Positions 25,003 to 33,539 of a stretch of DNA of 64,000 bases are shown here, in pieces; within the stretch, counting starts at the first letter, position 1, and every line of letters begins with the position of its first letter. The notes beneath the pieces are model-generated. The model saw only the letters and a list, made by a program, of their open reading frames with translations, had not been told where the DNA came from and did no database searches. Made by a program: the position numbers and the translations under genes. Source of the DNA: Nitrosospira multiformis (GTDB lineage: Bacteria > Pseudomonadota > Gammaproteobacteria > Burkholderiales > Nitrosomonadaceae); NCBI RefSeq assembly GCF_900111585.1, contig NZ_FOHI01000003.1:1-64000 (forward strand). The letters are read 5' to 3'.

Positions 25003-26265
25003 GTGTCTTCGACGCAGTTATTTGCCTTTGGCATCAACCATCAGACCGCGCCGCTCGATGTGCGCGAGCAGGTGTCGTTCCCCGCGGACGCGATGGAGCA
25101 TGCGCTGCACGATCTGGTAAGCCATCGTCCGGTGAGAGAGGCGGCGATTGTTTCCACCTGCAATCGCACCGAGGTCTATTGCAGTACCGATAAGCCGGAC
25201 GAAGCCACCCACTGGCTGGCGGATTTTCACCGGTTGCCGACTCGTGAGCTTGAGCCGTATCTCTACAGGTTGCCGAAGGAAAAGGCTGTAAAGCACGCTT
25301 TCCGCGTTGCCAGCGGACTGGATTCCATGGTGCTGGGCGAACCGCAGATACTTGGCCAGTTGAAGGATGCAGTGAAATCGGCTGAGCATGCAGGCACGCT
25401 CGGCATGCTATTGCACAAGCTGTTCCAGCGGACCTTTTTTGTTGCGAAGGAGGTTCGCAGCTCCACCGAAATCGGGACAAATTCCGTTTCCATGGCGGCG
25501 GCCTCCACCCGGCTGGCGGAGCGCATTTTCGGGGACATCGGCGAGCAGCGCGTGTTATTCATCGGTGCGGGCGAGATGATCGAGCTATGTGCGAGCCATT
25601 TCGCTGCCCGTCATCCGAAACGCATTACCGTCGCCAACCGGACTGTCGAGCGGGCGCAGGCCCTGGCGCATCGGTTGAACGGACAAGTCATCACCCTGAA
25701 CGAACTTCCCGACCAGTTGGCGCTTCATGATATTGTCGTCACCTGTACCGCGAGCACGCTCCCCATTCTTGGCAAGGGCATGCTGGAGCGGGCGATCAAG
25801 GCACGCAAGCACCGGCCGATTTTCATGGTGGATCTGGCCGTGCCGCGGGACGTGGAGCCCGAGGTGGCGGAACTGGATGACGTGTTCCTCTATTCGGTGG
25901 ATGATCTTGCCGATATCGTGAAGGAAGGCCTCGATTCCCGGCAGGGAGCGGTGGCGCAGGCAGAGGCTATTATCGACTCGAATGTGGTCAATTTCATGCA
26001 CTGGTTGGAATCGCGCCACGTTGTGCCCACCATACGCGCCTTGCGCGACCAGGCGGAGCGTTACCGACGCCATGAACTGGAACGGGCAAAAAAACTGCTG
26101 GCCAAAGGGGAGGATCCGCAGAAAATTATCGAATCCCTGAGCAACGGGCTTACCAACAAGTTTCTCCATTTACCCTCCTACGCGCTCAACCATGCCGCTG
26201 AGGACGAGCGTGACGATCTAGTCGACCTGATCAGCCGCCTGTATCACCTTCATCCCTCAGAATGA
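25003..26265 (+). CDS. hemA: glutamyl-tRNA reductase
   Basis: First step of the C5 pathway of tetrapyrrole synthesis: NADPH-dependent reduction of Glu-tRNA to glutamate-1-semialdehyde. The 420 residues show the catalytic N-terminal domain with the active-site Cys in IVSTCNRTE (near residue 50), [16 protein letters not shown], the NADPH-binding domain ([11 protein letters not shown] near 188) and the C-terminal dimerisation helices. The start is GTG. Its stop overlaps the ATG of prfA (ATGA), so hemA, prfA and prmC form an operon. The partner enzyme HemL is encoded at 41-42 kb. Confidence 0.97.
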   Translation: MSSTQLFAFGINHQTAPLDVREQVSFPADAMEHALHDLVSHRPVREAAIVSTCNRTEVYCSTDKPDEATHWLADFHRLPTRELEPYLYRLPKEKAVKHAFRVASGLDSMVLGEPQILGQLKDAVKSAEHAGTLGMLLHKLFQRTFFVAKEVRSSTEIGTNSVSMAAASTRLAERIFGDIGEQRVLFIGAGEMIELCASHFAARHPKRITVANRTVERAQALAHRLNGQVITLNELPDQLALHDIVVTCTASTLPILGKGMLERAIKARKHRPIFMVDLAVPRDVEPEVAELDDVFLYSVDDLADIVKEGLDSRQGAVAQAEAIIDSNVVNFMHWLESRHVVPTIRALRDQAERYRRHELERAKKLLAKGEDPQKIIESLSNGLTNKFLHLPSYALNHAAEDERDDLVDLISRLYHLHPSE

Positions 26266-27338
26266 ACAAAAGTATAGCTGCCAAGCTCACGCAACTCAGC
26301 GTGCGCCTGGAGGAGTTGAATCGTCTGCTGAGCAGCGAAAGCATCACGGTCAATCTCGATCACTACCGCAAGCTGGCGCGCGAACGTGCGGAGATTGCGC
26401 CCGTGGTCGACTTGTATCACGCTTATCTGCAAAGCGAGCAGGATATTCATACCGCGCAGGAAATGGCTGCTGAGGCGGAAATGCGCGAGTTTGCCGATGC
26501 CGAGATAAGGGATGCCAAAGAGAGGCTGATACGTTATGGCGCGGAATTGCAGAAGCAATTGCTGCCCAAAGACCCGAACGATGAGCGCAATATTTTTCTG
26601 GAGATCCGGGCCGGTACCGGGGGAGACGAATCCGCGCTGTTTGCGGCGGACCTGTTTCGCATGTATGCCCGCTTTGCTGAACGCCAGCGCTGGCAGGTGG
26701 AAATCATTTCGCAAAGCCCCTCCGACGTCGGCGGGTATAAGGAAATCATTGCCAAAATCAGCGGTGAAGGTGCCTATTCCAAACTCAAGTTTGAATCGGG
26801 TGGGCACCGGGTGCAGCGCGTGCCAGCGACCGAGACGCAGGGACGCATCCATACTTCCGCCTGCACCGTCGCGGTGATGCCAGAGGCAGACGAGATCGAG
26901 GATGTCGCGCTCAATCCTGCCGAGCTGAGAATCGATACTTTTCGCGCTTCCGGAGCGGGGGGGCAGCATATCAACAAGACTGATTCTGCCGTGCGCATCA
27001 CTCACCTGCCGACGGGAATCGTGGTCGAATGCCAGGATGGCCGTTCCCAACATAAAAACAAGGCGCAGGCGATGAGCGTGCTGGCTGCGCGCATCCGCGA
27101 CAAGCAGATGCAGGAGCAGCAAAGCAAACAGGCGGCAACGCGCAAGTCCCTGGTAGGTACGGGTGATCGTTCAGGACGTATCCGCACTTACAATTTTCCC
27201 CAAGGGCGGATAACGGATCACCGCATCAATCTGACGCTGTACAAGATCGAACAGATCATGGATGGGGATTTGAACGAGCTTTGCTCCGCGTTGCTGGCCG
27301 AGCATCAGGCCGAGCAGTTGGCGGCAATGGCGGAGTAG
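26262..27338 (+). CDS. prfA: peptide chain release factor 1
   Basis: Recognises UAA and UAG in the ribosomal A site and triggers peptide release. 358 residues, full length. GGQ at 233-235 ([15 protein letters not shown]) and the PxT recognition tripeptide ([10 protein letters not shown] near 186) are both present. Starts within the hemA stop. The following gene, prmC, encodes the methyltransferase that modifies the Gln of this GGQ. Confidence 0.97.
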   Translation: MNKSIAAKLTQLSVRLEELNRLLSSESITVNLDHYRKLARERAEIAPVVDLYHAYLQSEQDIHTAQEMAAEAEMREFADAEIRDAKERLIRYGAELQKQLLPKDPNDERNIFLEIRAGTGGDESALFAADLFRMYARFAERQRWQVEIISQSPSDVGGYKEIIAKISGEGAYSKLKFESGGHRVQRVPATETQGRIHTSACTVAVMPEADEIEDVALNPAELRIDTFRASGAGGQHINKTDSAVRITHLPTGIVVECQDGRSQHKNKAQAMSVLAARIRDKQMQEQQSKQAATRKSLVGTGDRSGRIRTYNFPQGRITDHRINLTLYKIEQIMDGDLNELCSALLAEHQAEQLAAMAE

Positions 27339-27351
27339 ATTCCCCGTTCCG

Positions 27352-28209
27352 GTGTCGTCCCTCACAATTTTCGAAGCGCTGAGGCAATCCCGCCGGAACA
27401 TTGCCGATATCGACGCGCGGATGCTATTGCAGTACGTGCTCAACGTAAATCCTGCTTACCTTCTTGCTCATCCCGAGCAGAAACTGACCACTGAGCAGAC
27501 GCAAGCGTTTTACCTGCTGACAGACAGGCGCGCCCTGGGCGAACCGGTTGCTTATCTGACGGGCAGGCGCGAGTTCTACAGTCTGGAGTTCAACGTCACG
27601 CCTGCGGTACTTGTTCCCCGACCCGAAACCGAATTATTGATCGATCTCGCGCTGGCGCGGATTCCTCCGCAGCGCCCCTGCAGGATACTTGATCTGGGGA
27701 CGGGCAGCGGCGCTATCGCGCTGACCCTGGCCAAGCATCGACCGCTGGCAGAGGTTACCGCAGTCGATGTTTCAGCCGCCGCGGTCGTCGTTGCCAACGC
27801 CAACGCCGCGCGATTCAAGCTGAGGAATGTGCGCGTTATCGAGGCAGACTGGTTTGAGGGGGTGATTGGCGAAAGCTTCGATCTGATCGTATCCAACCCG
27901 CCTTATGTAGCGGGGGACGACCCTCATTTGGCCCAGGGCGACCTGCGCTTCGAGCCGCAGATCGCACTCGTAGCCCAAGGAGAAGGTCTTGGTTGCATCC
28001 GGCTGATCATTGGTTCCGCTCCCGCTCATCTGGTGCCCGAGGGCTCACTGCTGCTGGAGCACGGTTACGATCAGGCGGAAGCCTGTAGACGCCTCCTGAG
28101 GGAAGCAGGTTTCACAGAGGTGTTCTCCCATCCCGATCTCGCTGGAATAATGCGGGTAAGCGGTGGATGGTTTAGGAGTTTCCGGGAAGAAGCTGCTAAA
28201 ATGCGATAA
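27352..28209 (+). CDS. prmC: release factor glutamine methyltransferase
   Basis: Methylates the GGQ glutamine of release factors using SAM. 285 residues; N-terminal helical domain, SAM-binding DLGTGSGAIALTLA near residue 115, and the catalytic NPPY at 182-185 (VSNPPYVAGDDPHL). The start is GTG at 27352, 13 bases after the prfA stop. A 90-base gap separates it from grxD. Confidence 0.96.
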   Translation: MSSLTIFEALRQSRRNIADIDARMLLQYVLNVNPAYLLAHPEQKLTTEQTQAFYLLTDRRALGEPVAYLTGRREFYSLEFNVTPAVLVPRPETELLIDLALARIPPQRPCRILDLGTGSGAIALTLAKHRPLAEVTAVDVSAAAVVVANANAARFKLRNVRVIEADWFEGVIGESFDLIVSNPPYVAGDDPHLAQGDLRFEPQIALVAQGEGLGCIRLIIGSAPAHLVPEGSLLLEHGYDQAEACRRLLREAGFTEVFSHPDLAGIMRVSGGWFRSFREEAAKMR

Positions 28210-28300
28210 TAATACGATATATTGAAGAATTGCCTGCTCTTGGAGGGCTTTCCCTCGATAATCCGATTTGCAGAGCTAACGTTTTTTTGAGGAGTCAGAT

Positions 28301-28621
28301 ATGGATACGCAGGAAATCATCAAGCAACAAGTCACCACGCATCCCGTGGTGCTCTACATGAAAGGTTCGCCCGCAGCCCCGCAATGCGGTTTTTCGGCCC
28401 ACGCGGTAAAAGTCCTCAACGCTTGCGGCGTGGATGATCTTTTCGCAGTGGATGTGCTCGCCGAACCGGAATTCCGCCAGGGCATCAAGGATTACTCAAA
28501 CTGGCCTACCATTCCGCAGCTCTATGTTAATGGAGAGTTTATCGGCGGCTCGGACATTGTTTCCGAAATGTACCAGAGCGGTGAGCTGCAGAAGCTGCTG
28601 GAAAGTGCCGAAGCAAAGTAA
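28301..28621 (+). CDS. grxD: monothiol glutaredoxin, Grx4 type
   Basis: 106 residues with the monothiol active site CGFS (Cys29) in [29 protein letters not shown] and GSDIVSEMY. Members bind a glutathione-coordinated Fe-S cluster and help deliver Fe-S clusters, often with BolA partners. The ribosome binding site GAGGAG precedes the ATG. It follows hemA-prfA-prmC, a common betaproteobacterial order. Confidence 0.95.
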   Translation: MDTQEIIKQQVTTHPVVLYMKGSPAAPQCGFSAHAVKVLNACGVDDLFAVDVLAEPEFRQGIKDYSNWPTIPQLYVNGEFIGGSDIVSEMYQSGELQKLLESAEAK

Positions 28622-28752
28622 ATCCAGGTAAATTGATCATTGATTGATATCGGCGAGGGGAATGCTGTCCAATGGCCGTCCCCTGAGTCCATCAATGAAG
28701 CTTGGACCTCAGGAAGCGGGACTGAAGCGACCATAGCTCGTTCATAGATTGC

Positions 28753-29175
28753 CTATAGGCTGATCGCAGCCGCGATGGCCCAGTACCGGGCGAACTTTCC
28801 CACGGCCATGAACAGCATGGTCGATATCCAGTTAATCCGAAGCCATCCCGCTGCCACGCATAGCACATCCCCAATGATAGGCACCCAGGCGAGCAGCAGG
28901 ACCGGGCTGCCATATTTGCGCACCCAGATCAAACCCCGCGTGCTCCCCCCCAATCTTTTAAGCAGAGTCTTCTCATCGGGCAGCAAGAGGCCTATCGCAT
29001 AGGAACTCATGCCCCCCATGGTGTTGCCAATTGAAGCAAGTCCTAGAGCAGACCAATAAAGCTCGGGGTAGGCTGTCAGCACGCCAAATAGTACTGCTTC
29101 CGAGCCGCCCGGAAGTAACGTGGCAGCAAGAAAGCTGCTGGTGAACAGCGCCAGCAGGCTCGATTGCTCATCCAT
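28753..29175 (-). CDS. YqaA-family (VTT/DedA-like) membrane protein
   Basis: A 140-residue inner-membrane protein with four hydrophobic segments. It has the short DedA-relative pattern: SSFLAATLLPGGSEAVLF at the N-terminus, GNTMGGMSSYAIG, and the conserved LLAWVPIIGDVLCVAAGWLR. YqaA proteins belong to the VTT/SNARE-associated superfamily; the exact substrate is unknown. Convergent with grxD; no operon partner. Confidence 0.88.
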   Translation of the reverse strand: MDEQSSLLALFTSSFLAATLLPGGSEAVLFGVLTAYPELYWSALGLASIGNTMGGMSSYAIGLLLPDEKTLLKRLGGSTRGLIWVRKYGSPVLLLAWVPIIGDVLCVAAGWLRINWISTMLFMAVGKFARYWAIAAAISL

Positions 29176-29527
29176 GGCAACCCTGCTTGAGAAAATAAAG
29201 CCGCGTTTCAGCTAAGAAAAGCGTTGAATAAATCTTCAGCCCGATAAAAGGCTTGCAAAATGAAGGCGCGTGGCCTGAGTGAAAGGCGCGAAATCCTGGT
29301 ACGACTCCTGCACCTGATAGCTCATCAGGATTGTACCAGCAACGAGTTCTGGCGGCCATTCGGAAGCCCGCCCGGGGATAACCGGGAAGAGGGTTAGCTG
29401 GGATAAACACTCGAGAATAGGCGGCGAATCCCCCCTATCTCGTATGTCTTTTGGCGCTATCGTGATACCTTGATTGCAAGTCTTATCGGATAATTGCAAA
29501 CCCCTACAATCAGGTTTTCTTTGAAAG
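29176..29527. other. intergenic region
   Basis: I see no gene, terminator or regulatory motif that I can support. Overlapping minus-strand frames here lack ribosome binding sites and known patterns. Confidence 0.4.
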
Positions 29528-30025
29528 ATGAACATTCGTCAAGCTGTTGAATCTGATTTTGTCGCCATGTGGCCGATCTTCCAGGCCGTAATAGCGCCCG
29601 GAACAACTTATGTCTTTGCAGAAGAAACCAGTTATCCCGATGCGTTTGCGTACTGGTTTGCACCAGGGATTACTTCGTATGTGGCCGAAAATGATGGACA
29701 AGTCATCGGGATGTACAAGTTCGTTGCCAATCAGCGAGGCCTTGGATCGCATGTTGCCAATGCCTCTTTCATGGTAAACCCGCGCTGCAGTGGCAAAGGC
29801 GTGGGAAGAGAGATGGGGCTGCATTGCCTGCGTGAGGCAAAGAAAGCCGGTTATCTGGCCATGCAGTTCAATTTTGTCGTGAGCACCAACGAAGCAGCGG
29901 TCTCGTTGTGGCAAAAGCTGGGATTTTCCATCGTCGGAATACTGCCTAAAGCTTTCTTGCATAAGAGTCTAGGATATGTTGACGCATATGTCATGCATCG
30001 ATTCCTCGATGACATCCAGATTTAA
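29528..30025 (+). CDS. GNAT-family N-acetyltransferase
   Basis: 165 residues with the acetyl-CoA-binding GNAT core: the loop VNPRCSGKGVGREMG near residues 87-101 (the Q/RxxGxG/A motif as CSGKGVG), followed by FNFVVSTNEAAVSLWQKLGF and a late YVDAYVMHRF. The substrate is unknown; such proteins often acetylate amino groups of small molecules. The N-terminus MNIRQAVESDF is typical. No operon partner. Confidence 0.88.
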   Translation: MNIRQAVESDFVAMWPIFQAVIAPGTTYVFAEETSYPDAFAYWFAPGITSYVAENDGQVIGMYKFVANQRGLGSHVANASFMVNPRCSGKGVGREMGLHCLREAKKAGYLAMQFNFVVSTNEAAVSLWQKLGFSIVGILPKAFLHKSLGYVDAYVMHRFLDDIQI

Positions 30026-30248
30026 GGGATCTCTCAAAAACATCTCCTCATTTCAAGATTAGCGCAAGGTGTTGAGCATTTGTGCGCTCTGAATGTTGAT
30101 GAGGCGCCGAGGGGATAGCTCAATACGCTCAACGTCAGTTCCGCCTTTGCTTTCTTCAACCCCCAAATGGAAAGCGGGAGGCCGAGGTCTGACAATCTTG
30201 GCACAGTTCAACATAAGACGCGTATGCTCCGGGGAAACATTGGCAGCA

Positions 30249-31127
30249 ATGATGGATCAAAAAGTAGCTTTTGCGGGTCTGGCGATAGTCGTGGCTCAGT
30301 TGTCCACCAATCTGGGAGCGGCTTTGGGAAAGAGCCTCTTTCCGCTGGTTGGACCCGAGGGGGTTGCGGCGCTCAGGACGGGTATTTCGGCTTTGATCCT
30401 GCTGGCGATCTCACGGCCCTGGAGGATTGCCTTGACGAAACGGCAAATCACCTTCCTCGCACTCTACGGACTTGCCCTAGGAAGTATGAACCTCCTTATC
30501 TACCTGGCAATCGAGCGCCTTCCCATTGGAGTAGCCATCGCGATCGAGATTAGCGGCCCCCTTTCGGTTGTCTTGCTGACTTCGCGTTCGATCCGGGATT
30601 TTTTCTGGTTCGCGCTTGCTGTGGCGAGCTTACTGATGCTGATGCCCTGGCCCGGCAGCCAGGCACGACTGGATCCCTTCGGAATCGCTTTTGCCTTCGG
30701 CGCCGCCGGGTGCTGGGCGCTCTATATCCTGTTTGGAAAACGGGCGTCCGAACTGGGAAGCAAGACGGCGGTGGCACTGGGGATGTCGATTGCCTGCGCA
30801 GTAACGCTGCCCTTCGGGGTAGTGATGGCGGGAGAGAAACTCCTTGTTAGCCCGGTACTATGGCTCGGCCTTGTGGTGGCATTGTTGTCGAGCGCAATTC
30901 CCTACATACTGGAAATGAAGGCACTGGAGAGGCTAAGCAGCCGCATGTTCGGAGTCATCATCAGCAGCGCGCCCGCCATTGGCGCACTCGCTGGCTATCT
31001 CATTTTAGGAGAACAGCTGACCCTGGTGCAGTGGCTGGCTGTGGCAACAATGATCTCGGCGAGTGCCGGCTGCACCCTCACCGCAGCACCGGCGGTCACC
31101 CGACCCATCGAGAAGGCGCTGATCTAG
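30249..31127 (+). CDS. EamA/RhtA-like drug/metabolite-type exporter
   Basis: An inner-membrane transporter with ten hydrophobic segments and two EamA repeats, closest in pattern to RhtA, an exporter of threonine and homoserine: QLSTNLGAALGKSLF, GPEGVAALRT, IERLPIGVAIAIEISGPL, SSAIPYILEMKALERL. From ATG 30249 it has 292 residues, the family length; the frame is open to 30093, but the extra 52 residues are not membrane-like. The substrate is inferred only from similarity. Confidence 0.85.
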   Translation: MMDQKVAFAGLAIVVAQLSTNLGAALGKSLFPLVGPEGVAALRTGISALILLAISRPWRIALTKRQITFLALYGLALGSMNLLIYLAIERLPIGVAIAIEISGPLSVVLLTSRSIRDFFWFALAVASLLMLMPWPGSQARLDPFGIAFAFGAAGCWALYILFGKRASELGSKTAVALGMSIACAVTLPFGVVMAGEKLLVSPVLWLGLVVALLSSAIPYILEMKALERLSSRMFGVIISSAPAIGALAGYLILGEQLTLVQWLAVATMISASAGCTLTAAPAVTRPIEKALI

Positions 31128-31541
31128 CATGAGTCCCGTCAGTCGTACTTATTCTTGAAGATCAAATAGGCTGACGGGAATAAATGCAGGTTATTACATA
31201 TGGTTCCTTAAATTAACCTGGTACAGTTTTGCTGACGTATCAGCTTTTCTTAATCGCTCATATTCACTTTACTCTCGATTCCTCCTGGAGTATCGGAACG
31301 CCACGCATTTATTTAAGAATTTCCAGAGGCCACAGCGACGGAGCCAAGACCTTGATAAAGTCATTACCCCCGATGCTGATGAGTATTACGCTCTTTTCGA
31401 CGCCAAAAGACGGTAAAAATTGAAGGATTCCAGTACGAGAAAGTGAACCGAATTTGACTTACGCGCGTTATTTGTAGATGATATGCAAACCGATTACTCC
31501 GGAAATTCTCTGAATTACCATCTCTGCTTTAGAGGAAAACC
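31128..31541. other. intergenic region with an inverted repeat
   Basis: It starts with a 9-base inverted repeat (TCCCGTCAG 31134-31142 with CTGACGGGA 31171-31179, 28-base loop) just after the exporter gene. Around 31300-31410 one frame reads like a short protein end (DLDKVITPDADEYYALFD) but has no start; probably a remnant or chance. The right end must carry the promoter of the pABA synthase gene. Confidence 0.35.
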
Positions 31542-32285
31542 ATGACAACCCACTCATCTTTCAAGCAAAAAGTCGATTCCATCATTGATGCGAAGCACTT
31601 GTTGAAGCATCCTTTTTATCAGGCCTGGACGGCAGGCAAGCTCACCAAGGAGCAGCTGCGTGGTTATGCCGAACAATATTTTCACAATGTGCTGGCCGAA
31701 CCGACCTATCTGAGCGCAGTACATTTCAATACGCCGCATTTTCATAGCGAAGACAACAGCGGCGACATCAGTGTGCGCCAGGAAGTGCTCAACAACCTCA
31801 TCAGCGAAGAGCATGGCGACAAGAACCATCCGGCCCTGTGGAAGAATTTCGCCCTGGCTCTGGGTTCGAGCGATAAGGATCTCGCACGGGCCTCTGCCTT
31901 GCCCGGAACAGCACGGCTGGTTTCCACCTTCCGCGACATCTGTCTGAACCAGCCGTTCTACGCAGGTCTTGCCGCGTTGCATGCCTTTGAATCGCAGGTG
32001 CCGTCCATCGCTTCTGTAAAAATTGATGGACTGGAGAAATATTACGGAATGAGCGATCCCTCAAGCTACGAGTTCTTCAGCGTTCACGAGGAAGCGGACG
32101 TGTATCATTCCCAGGCCGAATGGATGTTGATCGAGCGGTTTGCGGACTCCCCGGAGAAGCAGGCCGAGGTGCTTGCAGCGACCATGCGCGCATGCGAGGC
32201 GCTGTGGGGGTTCCTGGACGGCGTTTATGAGAAGTATTGCGCCGATCTCGCCTGCGAAGAAGAGGAGCCGGTCACGCTGCACTGA
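31542..32285 (+). CDS. CADD-type 4-aminobenzoate synthase (self-sacrificing, dimetal)
   Basis: 247 residues of the heme-oxygenase-like diiron family related to Chlamydia CADD and Nitrosomonas europaea NE1434, which make the pABA part of folate without PabABC, using a Tyr of the enzyme itself. The metal ligands expected from CADD fall in register with an offset of +8: Glu89, His96, Glu150, His182, Asp186 and His189. The sacrificed Tyr corresponds to Tyr26 (HPFYQAW), and the conserved Lys to Lys160. The ribosome binding site AGAGGA precedes the ATG. It is not PqqC or TenA, although the fold is shared. Function follows from the family; register was checked by eye. Confidence 0.88.
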   Translation: MTTHSSFKQKVDSIIDAKHLLKHPFYQAWTAGKLTKEQLRGYAEQYFHNVLAEPTYLSAVHFNTPHFHSEDNSGDISVRQEVLNNLISEEHGDKNHPALWKNFALALGSSDKDLARASALPGTARLVSTFRDICLNQPFYAGLAALHAFESQVPSIASVKIDGLEKYYGMSDPSSYEFFSVHEEADVYHSQAEWMLIERFADSPEKQAEVLAATMRACEALWGFLDGVYEKYCADLACEEEEPVTLH

Positions 32286-32308
32286 GGAAATTCCAGGGAA
32301 ACTTCTGT

Positions 32309-32346
32309 CTGGCAGGTCCTTCATCATTCGGGGGCCTGCCAGTTTA
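32309..32346 (+). terminator. probable terminator after the pABA synthase gene
   Basis: The stem CTGGCAGG (32309-32316) pairs with CCTGCCAG (32335-32342), followed by TTTA. The loop is 18 bases and the T run short, so termination may be weak. Confidence 0.5.
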
Positions 32347-32457
32347 CCGATCAACCCCAGCTGCTGCTTGTATTCGCCTGCCTATCCCGCCTCTTTATAC
32401 CTCTTCTGCACTTCTTCTCCCCAGCTGTTTCCCCTCGGCTTGCTACCTGTTTGGCGC

Positions 32458-33405
32458 CTATTGATCCGCCGGCTTCAGGGGAATGATTCCATCCAGCGTT
32501 GCGAAGCACGTATTCCTTGCAGTAACCAGAAAATCGCGCAGATAGGGCCGTGTGGCGGTTTCCGCCAGCGTTGATACGTACAAGTCACTCCACAGCCCTT
32601 GCGAACCAATTCGTCGCGCGATCACATAATCGTGCTCGACATAGTTTTTAAGTCCCCAGCTGGGTAGCGCGGCAATGCCCCGTCGGCTGGCGACCAATTG
32701 CAGAATTGCCACTGTAAGCTCGGCTGTGCGCCGCTCGGGTTGAACGCCTGCCGGTTTCAGCACATTGCGAATAAGATCGATACGCTCCTCCGGTACTGGA
32801 TAGGTAATCAGCGTCTCGCCGGCAAAGTCGCGTGCATGCAGGATTTTCTTCGCGCGTAGCGGGTGTTCCGGCGCCAGCACTGCAAGAATTTCGAAGCGAA
32901 AGAGCGGGTGGTGAACGACGCCGCGTCGCTCGATCTGCTCCGATCCGATCACCACATCCGCGCTGCCTTCTTCCAGAAGCTGGACGGGATCGCTGTGAAA
33001 TCCCGAAACCAGATCGAGTTCGACCTCGGGCCAGTTCTGGCGGAATGCGTCCATCAGCGGCATCAGCCAGTCGAAGCAGGTGTGGCACTCCAGCACGATG
33101 CGCAAGCTACCCGAGGCATGCTCCGACATTTTGGCAAGATTTCGTTCAGTAGCCTGTATTTCCTCGAGTACCTTGCGCGCCAATGTGACCAGATGCTGTC
33201 CCGCTTCGGTCAGTTCGATGCTTTGTCCCTGGCGGCGCAATATCGGCAAGCCGTAATGGTTCTGCAACACTTTGATCTGGTGCGACAACGCCGATTGGGT
33301 CAGGTGCACGCGTTTTGCCGCCCGCGAGACGCTGCCTGTTTCATCCAGGGCTGCGAGGGTGCGGAGGTGCCGAAGTTCAAGCAGGGAGAGGGAAGCCATC
33401 GTCAC
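32458..33405 (-). CDS. metR: LysR-family regulator of methionine genes, MetR
   Basis: A 315-residue LysR-type regulator: winged HTH at residues 10-65 (AALDETGSVSRAAKRVHLTQSALSHQI in pieces), linker helix, and a periplasmic-binding-like effector domain (CHTCFDWLMPLMDAFR, VSGFHSD) whose pattern matches MetR, which senses homocysteine. It is divergent from metE, as in enterobacteria, and a MetR-type box TGAA-N5-TTCA lies between them. The function is inferred from pattern and context. Confidence 0.92.
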   Translation of the reverse strand: MTMASLSLLELRHLRTLAALDETGSVSRAAKRVHLTQSALSHQIKVLQNHYGLPILRRQGQSIELTEAGQHLVTLARKVLEEIQATERNLAKMSEHASGSLRIVLECHTCFDWLMPLMDAFRQNWPEVELDLVSGFHSDPVQLLEEGSADVVIGSEQIERRGVVHHPLFRFEILAVLAPEHPLRAKKILHARDFAGETLITYPVPEERIDLIRNVLKPAGVQPERRTAELTVAILQLVASRRGIAALPSWGLKNYVEHDYVIARRIGSQGLWSDLYVSTLAETATRPYLRDFLVTARNTCFATLDGIIPLKPADQ

Positions 33406-33416
33406 AGAGAGATTTA

Positions 33417-33429
33417 TGAATTCTATTCA
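33417..33429. promoter_or_regulatory. probable MetR binding site
   Basis: TGAATTCTATTCA fits the MetR consensus TGAA-N5-TTCA exactly. It lies 12 bases upstream of metR and about 110 bases upstream of metE, in a position to regulate both. Further partial half-sites (TTCATTTGATTCA) follow at about 33447-33459. Confidence 0.6.
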
Positions 33430-33539
33430 TTAATATTTTACAACATTTCATTTGATTCATAACCAAGTCTGCCACAAAATCGTCAGTCACTCCACAGAGC
33501 TGCAATTGAAGTGGGACCAAACGATAGAGGAGAATGACC

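Noticed and set aside
31229-31423. 64-codon plus-strand frame in the intergenic region
   Set aside because: No ribosome binding site or family; another frame in the same stretch looks as protein-like, so neither is supported.
31542-32285. annotation as PqqC or TenA
   Set aside because: The ligands and the Tyr/Lys pair fit the CADD family better, and no pqq or thi genes are adjacent.
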